From contig JANXRI010000276.1 in NCBI GenBank assembly GCA_025353085.1, positions 1 to 5,908 on the forward strand: a stretch of DNA of 5,908 bases, read 5' to 3'. The position numbers and the translations under genes were made by a program. The notes under the pieces were generated by a model that made no database searches, was not told where the DNA came from, and saw only the letters and a program-made list of their open reading frames with translations. Positions 1 through 5,623 of the stretch are shown piece after piece (positions within the stretch are counted from its first letter, which is position 1; the number at the start of each line of letters is the position of its first letter). This DNA comes from Betaproteobacteria bacterium (GTDB taxonomy: Bacteria; Pseudomonadota; Gammaproteobacteria; Burkholderiales; SG8-41).

Positions 1-912
1 ATTGAAACTGCGTTGCTTGCCGCGAAACGGAATGAGCGCAGTGACGTGTTCGTCGACCGGAACACGCAATGGACCGAGTTCAAGCCATTCCAGGCCCGAG
101 TAATTTTTCGACCATATGCGATCCGATGGGTAGCCCGGAATTATGTTTTGGCCGCCGATGATCATACGAACCATCGCGAGCGAGAGCGGCTCGTAATAAG
201 CGCCTTCGAATTCCGCCAACATCGGCACTCGCCGAATGATGCCATCTGCATCCGGGTCGAGACTGAAGTGCCCGGCGCTCGCCGCGCTTTTCTGCAGTTC
301 CAGCAGATTTGACGTATACCCCGGGAACGCGGCGAAGCCGATGTTCTTGCCGGCAAAGGTACCGGCCGGCAGGACTGCCGCAGGTAGTGCGCCCTTCTTG
401 CCGTTTTCACCTTCAAAACGCGTAAACGCATAGCCGAGGACGACCGGACGGTTGCGCATACGCGAAGCGAATATCTCGTCGTATTCGAGCTGCGGCTGCA
501 ACTGTTTGAGTGTGGTCTGAAACCCGGCGACGTCTTTGAGTTCTTTTTGCGCGAGTTGCTGAAGCACCTTCAATCCCGAACTCTCGTCGCGCTCGGCGAA
601 AACGATGTCGAATCCAACAATGGCAATCTTGTAATGGTCGAATAACTTGTCGAGCAGCAAGGCGAGGCGGTCGCGTGGCCATGGCCATCTGCCTTCGCCG
701 CCCTTTTCCCTTTCAGCAAGACTTTTTTCATCAATATCGAGAATCACGATGCGCGGGTCCACCGTTCGCGGCATCGTAAGAGCGAGTCGCGTGTCGTAGA
801 CGACTGCCTCAAGCCGCTCGACCAGCGGTAATTGATATTGTTTTGCTGCATGGCCAAGGAATACCAGCAGCAGAACCAGCCCGAGGCCGATTCGAACGAT
901 ATGTTTTTTCAA
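1..912 (-). CDS. CHASE2-domain membrane sensor protein, N-terminal part (C-terminus beyond left edge)
   Basis: The minus strand is open from position 912 to the left edge (304 codons, no stop), so this is the start of a longer protein. I chose TTG at 910-912 because a strong Shine-Dalgarno (AAGGGAGG) ends four bases upstream; the frame stays open to about 1095 but has no ATG or GTG there. Residues about 5-20 form a hydrophobic membrane segment or signal anchor. Residues about 31-304 look like a CHASE2 extracytoplasmic sensor: VDPRIVILDIDEKSL (51-65), the RWPWPRD block (75-81), and GHFSLDPDADGIIRR (214-228). The same RWPWPRD block is in the upstream kinase, so the two sensors are related. CHASE2 proteins normally return through C-terminal TMs to a cytoplasmic output such as a nucleotide cyclase, kinase or GGDEF domain. 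None is visible here, so a cyclase is only a guess from similar loci. The gene lies 241 bases after the FHA gene and may have its own promoter. Confidence 0.88.
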   Translation of the reverse strand, partial: MKKHIVRIGLGLVLLLVFLGHAAKQYQLPLVERLEAVVYDTRLALTMPRTVDPRIVILDIDEKSLAEREKGGEGRWPWPRDRLALLLDKLFDHYKIAIVGFDIVFAERDESSGLKVLQQLAQKELKDVAGFQTTLKQLQPQLEYDEIFASRMRNRPVVLGYAFTRFEGENGKKGALPAAVLPAGTFAGKNIGFAAFPGYTSNLLELQKSAASAGHFSLDPDADGIIRRVPMLAEFEGAYYEPLSLAMVRMIIGGQNIIPGYPSDRIWSKNYSGLEWLELGPLRVPVDEHVTALIPFRGKQRSFN

Positions 913-924
913 CCCGCCTCCCTT
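913..924 (-). promoter_or_regulatory. Shine-Dalgarno that fixes the TTG start of the CHASE2 gene
   Basis: On the minus strand the bases just before TTG read GGCAAGGGAGGCGGG. The GGGAGG core ends four bases from the TTG. It is the strongest ribosome binding site I see in the window, and the main reason to accept a TTG start rather than the unsupported in-frame TTG at 946-948. Confidence 0.7.
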
Positions 925-1153
925 GCCGTCGACAGACTCGCCAGGCAAGTAACTGCGCCGTGTCGTATTGCAAAAATATTTACGCCAAGTGCTGAATCTC
1001 CACTCTGGACGGGGTGCTTGGTTGGCCGGCCCATCGGTTCCGTCACGACATTTGCCTGGATGCTCATACCCGCGAGTTGCCGGCTCATGGGCCGGTTATG
1101 GGTAGGGGTACGTATCGCTTACTCATACTGGCGGCGCCCGACCGGGCTGGCCC

Positions 1154-1897
1154 CTAGCCATTCTTGAAAAAAAACTCCATTTTCACTCCGGCCAGCTCGA
1201 TGATGTCGTGGTCGTTAAGTTGATGCGCCTGGGCATCGAGTGCCTTGCCGTTGATCACCGGGTAGTTCGCGCCTTCGACATGCGTTATGAAGTAGCCATG
1301 CGGCCGGCGCGTGATCACCGCGACTTGCACGCCCGGTTTTCCCAAAGTCGTTAAATTCTTCGTCAGTTCCAACTCTTTGCCAGCAGACGGCCCGGTCAAA
1401 ATCTGCACCGCCGCCAGTTTCTCAGGCTGCTTAGCGATCGGGGATATCGGTGCCTGAGGCCGGCTCTGGGTCGTGGCCTGAGTGACCGTCGCGCCTACCT
1501 GGGTGTCGCCGAATCCACCGCCGCCGGGGGCGGACGGGTTCATCTTGCCAATCGGTGCGCGCAGTACCATGGTTTTCTCGAAATCTGCCACTGATGCTGC
1601 GCCGGTCGGCGCCTCACTCATGAACTTCAGCTTGTACTTGCCGATTTCGATCACGTCGTTGGTCTGCAGTATATGTTTCTTGACCGGGTTGCCATTGACG
1701 AGGGTGCCGTTCGTGCTGCCCAGATCCTCGAGAAAGGAGTCGTTGAGGATAGTTACGATCAAAGCGTGCTCGCCGCTGACAGCCAGATTATCGATCTGGA
1801 TGTCGTTGTGCGCTTTGCGGCCAATGGTGAACCGCTCCTTATCGAGTGGAACATCCCGAATCACCGCGTTATCCAAACTCATGATCAACTTCGCCAT
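1154..1897 (-). CDS. FHA-domain phosphothreonine reader with a second, degenerate FHA-like domain
   Basis: A 247-residue cytoplasmic protein with no TM segment. The N-terminal FHA domain (about 3-93) carries the canonical pocket: G26-R27, S41 and H44 (SGEH), and N63-G64 within LGSTNGT (59-65). FHA domains bind phosphothreonine peptides. A linker (about 95-158) rich in Thr, Gly, Pro and Gln follows, with EKTMVL at 107-112. Residues about 160-243 look like a second FHA fold (INGKAL at 215-220, then a DHDIIEL turn at 229-235), but it has GK where GR is expected and lacks the Ser/His pair, so it probably does not bind phosphothreonine. The ATG at 1895-1897 has a good Shine-Dalgarno (AGGGA) seven bases upstream. 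The gene begins 20 bases after the phosphatase stop, so co-transcription is likely. It probably couples the neighbouring kinase to a downstream target; the partner is not identifiable from sequence. Confidence 0.93.
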   Translation of the reverse strand: MAKLIMSLDNAVIRDVPLDKERFTIGRKAHNDIQIDNLAVSGEHALIVTILNDSFLEDLGSTNGTLVNGNPVKKHILQTNDVIEIGKYKLKFMSEAPTGAASVADFEKTMVLRAPIGKMNPSAPGGGGFGDTQVGATVTQATTQSRPQAPISPIAKQPEKLAAVQILTGPSAGKELELTKNLTTLGKPGVQVAVITRRPHGYFITHVEGANYPVINGKALDAQAHQLNDHDIIELAGVKMEFFFKNG

Positions 1898-1904
1898 GGC
1901 AGTA

Positions 1905-1909
1905 TCCCT
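1905..1909 (-). promoter_or_regulatory. Shine-Dalgarno of the FHA gene
   Basis: AGGGA on the minus strand, seven bases before ATG at 1895-1897. It lies wholly within the 20-base gap after the phosphatase stop codon and supports this start and independent ribosome loading. Confidence 0.6.
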
Positions 1910-1917
1910 GTACCTTA

Positions 1918-2745
1918 TTATCTAAACCAAGCCTTGAATTTGGCAAACCATCCGGTGGGCACCGAAAAATCCTCGAGTATCCGCACCAGGATTACCGAAA
2001 TATTGTCCCGTCCGCCGCAGTCATTCGCGAGTTGCACGAGCTGCTTTGCCGCGAGCGGCAGATTCGATTGCAACGTACTTAAGGTCGAATGAATGTCTTC
2101 GTCCTGGACCATGTCGCTCAACCCATCCGAGCACAACAGGTAGATGTCGCCGCGTTCGACAGTATAAGTATGAATTTCCGTTTCGACCTCAGGGTCGATG
2201 CCAACCGCGCGCGTAACGAGATTCTTGTTTTGGGAAAAGCGCGCCTGCTCCTTCGTGATCATGCCGCTTTCAATCTGTTCCTGCAGCAGCGAATGGTCGC
2301 GCGTAACTTGCTCGAAAACGTCGTATCGCAGCCGATACAGGCGCGAATCGCCGATGTGCCCGACGGTCATCCGATTGTCAAAAAACAACGCAACCACGAG
2401 CGTCGTGCCCATGCCGGAATATTGCGGCTGGCTTTTAGCAGTCTGATAGATAGCGGCATTCGCCTTGGCTGAATTTTCGCGCACGAACTTTTCGGCAATC
2501 GTCTCACCCGAGGGGTCCATCGCGTGCGGTTCGTTACTTTCCAGCGCCTGCTTCATTTCGGTGGTCAGCATCGCGACCGTGATGCCGCTGGCAACCTCGC
2601 CGGCGTTGTACCCACCCATGCCATCAGCGAGCACGACCAGGCCGATTTCAGCGTCGGTACCTATGCTGTCCTCGTTATGCGAGCGCACCATGCCCGGATC
2701 CGTCGCGGTCACAACTTCAAGTGCAGTCCCCAGATTGGCTATCAT
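1918..2745 (-). CDS. PP2C-family (PPM) Ser/Thr protein phosphatase
   Basis: A 275-residue soluble phosphatase of the bacterial Stp/PrpC type, usual length for the family. It uses two or three metal ions to hydrolyse phospho-Ser/Thr and normally opposes a neighbouring kinase. All the motifs are present: RSHNEDS (21-27), DGMGG (41-45), GMGTT (111-115), GHIGDSR (129-135), TRDHS (148-152), a flap-like stretch GMITKEQARF (161-170), LVTRAVG (176-182), CSDGLSDM (205-212) and GGRDNIS (244-250). Metal ligands are expected at D41, D207 and D247, so the enzyme should be active. The ATG at 2743-2745 lies five bases after the kinase stop, with a weak GGA-type Shine-Dalgarno inside the kinase's last codons, consistent with translational coupling. 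The last 11 residues (GWFAKFKAWFR) are aromatic and cationic, unlike the rest; they could touch the membrane near the kinase, which is inference. Confidence 0.96.
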   Translation of the reverse strand: MIANLGTALEVVTATDPGMVRSHNEDSIGTDAEIGLVVLADGMGGYNAGEVASGITVAMLTTEMKQALESNEPHAMDPSGETIAEKFVRENSAKANAAIYQTAKSQPQYSGMGTTLVVALFFDNRMTVGHIGDSRLYRLRYDVFEQVTRDHSLLQEQIESGMITKEQARFSQNKNLVTRAVGIDPEVETEIHTYTVERGDIYLLCSDGLSDMVQDEDIHSTLSTLQSNLPLAAKQLVQLANDCGGRDNISVILVRILEDFSVPTGWFAKFKAWFR

Positions 2746-2750
2746 GTTCG

Positions 2751-5315
2751 CTATATTCCGATGTCGACTACGTCGGATTTAACCGCGGCATCTGCGCCCG
2801 CTTCGGCCATGCAGGCCCTGAGTGCCTGGGAGAACTCCTCGCCCGTCTGGAAACGATCTTCCGGCTGCTTGGCGAGCGACTTGTTAACGATGTTGACCAA
2901 ACACTGCGGCAAAGTCGGCACATGGTTCAGAATATCCACGTGGGGCTCATTCGCTATCTTGAACATAAGTTGCGCCATCGAGTCGCCCTTAAACGGCAAA
3001 TGGCCGGAACTCATTTGGTAGAGCGTTACGCCAAGTGAAAATAAATCCGAACTGCCCTGAATTTTTTTGCCCGAAAGCTGCTCGGGCGACATATAGCTCG
3101 GCGTGCCCAACACCATGCCCGTCTTCGTTTTCGATGAGTCGGTGATGCGCGCGATACCGAAGTCGGTGACCTTGACCGTATCGCTTTCAAGCTCGTACAT
3201 AATGTTGGCGGGCTTGATGTCGCGATGCACGACGTTATTGTTATGTGCGTACGACAGCGCCTCTGCGACCCGCGCCACGATGCTCATGACTTTAGGCAAT
3301 GGCAGCAGATTGTCAGGCTTGATGAAGGGCGCGAGATCCTTGCCCTTCAAAAACTCCATCGCGATGTAAGCCAGGTCGTGTTCCTCGCCGGCGTCAAAAA
3401 TGGTCACGATATTCGGATGATTGAGGCGGCCGGCAGTTTCGGCCTCACGGAAGAACCGGTCTTTTACATCCTGCAATTCATCCGCGTCGAATTCCTGCGA
3501 CAGGGCCATGGTTTTAATTGCGACCACGCGGCCGATCTTCGGATCTTTGCCGAGATATACAACGCCCATTGCGCCTTTGCCGAGCTCTTTTTCGACCTGA
3601 TAGCGACCGAGCATCGGCTTTTCAACGCCGCCCCCGGGCAGTATAACGGTGCCACCCGGGTGTCCGCCGGTCCCGCCAAGGATGACGGTTTCAGACATCG
3701 CCTTGGCGCGGCCAACGCGCTCAGCAATGTCTTTGAAAGCCGGGTTCTTTTCCGCAATGTACTTGAATGCGTTTTCGGCCTTGTTGAATTGACGCTTGCG
3801 TTCGTAATCGAGTGCAAGATTGTAGATAAGATCCAGCACCGAATCGTCAGCGGGTAACTTGCGGAAATAATCAAACGCCGTGTCGAGCTGCCCCTGTCCC
3901 TGATAGCCCAAACCGAGCATACGGTGACTTTGCGCCAGATCGACATCCGACCGGGCTTTGCTTCGCTCGGTAACCAGAAAACGCTTGGTGGTCAAAGCGA
4001 GATGACCAATGACGAGCAAGGTGGCCGCCGCCATCAACTGAATCCACAGAAGCTGGGTTGCCATCAGAACAAAATGGGCGGCGAGGAGAATAGCAAACAA
4101 CGAGGCCGTGCAAATTGCGCCCATTCCCGCTTTGAGCCGCGGCAGTATCCCGATCAAGTATGCAGCGACAAGCAGAAACACGAGTTTCTCTACCCATACG
4201 CCCCACGCCGGCGCAACGAAAAAATCTTCTTTCATGATGCTCGACACTGAGTGCGCGAGCGTTTCGACGGGCGCCATGCGCGGCGAAATCGGCGTAATTT
4301 GCGATATGCCGAGCCCGGTCGCGGTGGCGCCGATCAGAACGATCTTGTCTTGGTACTTGGCCGCCGGGATTTTGCCGGTGTAGACATCGAAGAAAGAATC
4401 GATCGGAAACGCACGCTTGTCGCCGGTGTCGCCGTAAAAAAACGTATACATGCGCAATTCAGGGTCTGTGCGGACACGCAGTTTTCCGATCCGCACGTCT
4501 TCACCCGGCTTCGCCTGGATGTCGGCGACCTGAAGGTTCAGATATTTCGCGACCAGCATGAGCGAAAGCGACGGAAAAAACCGATCGTAGTAACGCACGA
4601 TCAACGGCTCGGTACGGGTCGCTCCATCAACGTCCTGTTGCGCATTGAGGTGGCCAATGCCGGCGGCGCTCGCGGCAAGCTCAGGGATCGGATAAGCGGG
4701 ATTGATTCCAGGGGGCGGCAGGATGTCGGCATTCTTGTCCTTCATCAACATGCCGTTCGCCAACACAGCTTCAGGCAACGGCTTGTCCGGATTGCCTTGG
4801 GGCTCGAACGGAAACTGCTGAAACACCATCGGCAACAGCACGTTGTTCGATTTCTTGAAACTTTCGGCCAACCGCTGATCGGTATTGAGCGCGCCGGCCG
4901 CTTCAGCGAGCAAGGCCTCGATTTTTTCCGCCTCGGGATCGTGCGAATTTTTAAATTTCGACGCCGCGTAAGCCTCATTCAGTTTGTTGATGTAAGACAA
5001 GCCCGCATCGACCTGCGGCTCGAAAAAGAACGCGGTATAGCCGATGGTCTTGGCTTTTGCATTCGCCAGGATGTCGGTCATTTTGGCATGCACGTCACGC
5101 GGCCACGGCCAGCGTCCAATATTAGCAATGCTCTGATCGTCGATAGCAATCACGGCGATGCGGTCGGATGGCGTGCGCGTTGCCGAGCGGACTCCCAAGT
5201 CGTAAGCTTTACGCTCCAAACTCTGGACCAGATCCCCGCCAGAAGCAATTAGCAGGATGAGCGTGATTAGCAGCCCCAAGAACCAATCCGACTTCCAAAA
5301 AGTCAAATTTTTCAT
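2751..5315 (-). CDS. CHASE2-sensor receptor Ser/Thr protein kinase with TPR-like linker
   Basis: An 854-residue membrane kinase. Order: TM about 11-27; CHASE2 extracytoplasmic sensor about 29-365 (DRIAVIAIDDQSI 51-63, RWPWPRD 68-74, GHLNAQQDVDG 221-231); three TMs at about 374-391, 398-418 and 422-441; TPR-like helical hairpins about 464-528; a Gly-rich linker about 541-565; Hanks-type kinase domain about 571-835. Catalytic features are complete: glycine loop GKGAMGVV (579-586), K601 in VAIK, E624 on helix C, HRD with D699, K701 and N704, DFG 718-720, and GTPSYMSPE 737-745. The activation loop (721-736) has several Thr/Ser candidates for autophosphorylation. The linker has SETVIL and GTVIL, with T543 and T556 thirteen apart. 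CHASE2 should sense an unknown periplasmic signal. The ATG has AGGTG five bases upstream, and that site overlaps the stop of the small upstream ORF. The phosphatase follows after five bases, so kinase, phosphatase and FHA genes probably form one operon. Confidence 0.96.
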   Translation of the reverse strand: MKNLTFWKSDWFLGLLITLILLIASGGDLVQSLERKAYDLGVRSATRTPSDRIAVIAIDDQSIANIGRWPWPRDVHAKMTDILANAKAKTIGYTAFFFEPQVDAGLSYINKLNEAYAASKFKNSHDPEAEKIEALLAEAAGALNTDQRLAESFKKSNNVLLPMVFQQFPFEPQGNPDKPLPEAVLANGMLMKDKNADILPPPGINPAYPIPELAASAAGIGHLNAQQDVDGATRTEPLIVRYYDRFFPSLSLMLVAKYLNLQVADIQAKPGEDVRIGKLRVRTDPELRMYTFFYGDTGDKRAFPIDSFFDVYTGKIPAAKYQDKIVLIGATATGLGISQITPISPRMAPVETLAHSVSSIMKEDFFVAPAWGVWVEKLVFLLVAAYLIGILPRLKAGMGAICTASLFAILLAAHFVLMATQLLWIQLMAAATLLVIGHLALTTKRFLVTERSKARSDVDLAQSHRMLGLGYQGQGQLDTAFDYFRKLPADDSVLDLIYNLALDYERKRQFNKAENAFKYIAEKNPAFKDIAERVGRAKAMSETVILGGTGGHPGGTVILPGGGVEKPMLGRYQVEKELGKGAMGVVYLGKDPKIGRVVAIKTMALSQEFDADELQDVKDRFFREAETAGRLNHPNIVTIFDAGEEHDLAYIAMEFLKGKDLAPFIKPDNLLPLPKVMSIVARVAEALSYAHNNNVVHRDIKPANIMYELESDTVKVTDFGIARITDSSKTKTGMVLGTPSYMSPEQLSGKKIQGSSDLFSLGVTLYQMSSGHLPFKGDSMAQLMFKIANEPHVDILNHVPTLPQCLVNIVNKSLAKQPEDRFQTGEEFSQALRACMAEAGADAAVKSDVVDIGI
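3630..3695 (-). other. Kinase linker with two Thr-Val-Ile-Leu motifs (candidate phosphosites/FHA docking)
   Basis: Codes for kinase residues 541-562, a Gly-rich and presumably flexible stretch between the TPR-like helices and the catalytic domain. TVIL occurs at 543-546 and again at 556-559. Thr followed at +3 by Leu/Ile is a spacing several FHA domains are known to favour once the Thr is phosphorylated. The repetition is seen directly; phosphorylation and FHA binding are inference. Confidence 0.4.
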
Positions 5316-5318
5316 CCC

Positions 5319-5326
5319 TGCACCTA
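5319..5326 (-). promoter_or_regulatory. Kinase Shine-Dalgarno overlapping upstream stop codon
   Basis: On the minus strand the sequence TTAGGTGCAGGG precedes the kinase ATG. AGGTG is the likely ribosome binding site, with five bases to the ATG. The TAG in the same string (5324-5326) is the stop of the 67-codon ORF upstream, an arrangement that would favour translational coupling if that ORF is translated. Confidence 0.5.
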
Positions 5327-5527
5327 ATTTTTATTTATTTCTTCTAATGGGTTATCGGTGAAGACTGAAATTATTTTACGGTATTTGCCGACAAGTGTAT
5401 GATTTTTTTCATATGTGCTCCATAAAAGGCCAAGAAGTAGTAAAAATTGCATTATCAACAGCCAAAAGCGAGTTTCCCGACTGCCGAGGAAAGCAATGCT
5501 CGTACCGGTCGCACGACGCGAATGCAT
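5324..5527 (-). CDS. Possible small single-pass membrane protein, unknown function
   Basis: A 67-residue ORF with ATG at 5525-5527 and TAG at 5324-5326, eight bases before the kinase start. Residues 21-37 are strongly hydrophobic and read as one TM helix. The N-terminus is basic (R4, R5, R17, R20) and the C-terminus is charged (KYRK at 48-51, then PLEEINKN), so the N-terminus would probably be cytoplasmic or the helix could be a signal anchor. I do not recognise a family. For it: position, membrane character beside a membrane kinase, and a stop overlapping the kinase ribosome binding site. Against it: no convincing Shine-Dalgarno before either ATG (5525-5527, or the internal one at 5450-5452), and the 3' half is AT-rich (about 32% G+C in 5331-5430 by my count) unlike the neighbouring genes. 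It may instead be an untranslated leader of the kinase mRNA carrying the promoter. Confidence 0.4.
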   Translation of the reverse strand: MHSRRATGTSIAFLGSRETRFWLLIMQFLLLLGLLWSTYEKNHTLVGKYRKIISVFTDNPLEEINKN

Positions 5528-5537
5528 GATGCGTAGG

Positions 5538-5559
5538 TGAGCGCTGGCTAAGCGCTGCC
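5538..5559. repeat. Tandem 11-bp near-repeat with two AGCGCT palindromes
   Basis: Two adjacent 11-base units, TGAGCGCTGGC (5538-5548) and TAAGCGCTGCC (5549-5559), match at 9 of 11 positions. Each contains the palindrome AGCGCT, so the centres lie one helical turn apart. The array sits between the upstream terminator and the first possible gene of the kinase operon, where an operator would be expected. It could also fold as a short hairpin with a five-base loop. The regulatory role is inferred. Confidence 0.4.
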
Positions 5560-5570
5560 AGATAATGCGG

Positions 5571-5598
5571 AAACGAAAAAGCCGCCCGTTGGCAGCTT
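5571..5598 (-). terminator. Intrinsic terminator after the formyltransferase gene
   Basis: On the minus strand AAGCTGCC, loop AACG, GGCGGCTT forms an eight-pair stem (one T-G pair) running straight into a T tract, TTTTTCGTTT. It lies 25 bases after the formyltransferase stop. The plus strand also has a T run after the stem (5601-5605), so the structure could work both ways, although no plus-strand gene ends here. It separates the formyltransferase transcript from the kinase locus, implying a promoter between about 5320 and 5570. Confidence 0.85.
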
Positions 5599-5623
5599 GA
5601 TTTTTGGGGTGATGAACCGAAGG

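Noticed and set aside
162..688. Two minus-strand ORFs (162-431, 413-688) and a plus-strand ORF (13-312) in the left region
   Set aside because: All overlap the continuous CHASE2 reading frame 1-912, which has the conserved motifs and the strong ribosome binding site; the alternatives are Arg-rich and featureless.
1026..1095. Perfect 9-bp inverted repeat, CCGGCCCAT (1026-1034) and ATGGGCCGG (1087-1095)
   Set aside because: The arms are 52 bases apart in GC-rich sequence, with no T tract or gene boundary to give them a role; it could easily be chance.
1133..1152. GC-rich stem-loop just after the FHA stop (GCCC, GACC, GGGC plus a bulged extension) as a terminator
   Set aside because: The stem is only four continuous pairs and no T run follows on the minus strand, so I do not call an intrinsic terminator; a stabilising or weak pause structure remains possible.
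1482..1925. Long plus-strand ORFs opposite the FHA gene (1482-1925 and 1673-2092)
   Set aside because: They lie antisense to a gene with clear FHA motifs and their translations show no domain; GC-rich coding sequence commonly leaves the opposite strand open.
4251..5252. 333-codon plus-strand ORF opposite the CHASE2 part of the kinase
   Set aside because: Long but antisense to a well-supported membrane kinase. The translation is Arg-, Asp- and His-rich with no recognisable motif, typical of a shadow frame.
5320..5470. Sigma-70 promoter for the kinase operon in the AT-rich stretch
   Set aside because: A promoter is expected between the terminator and the kinase, and -10-like strings such as GATAAT occur, but I found no -35 match at 16-18 bases good enough to place one.
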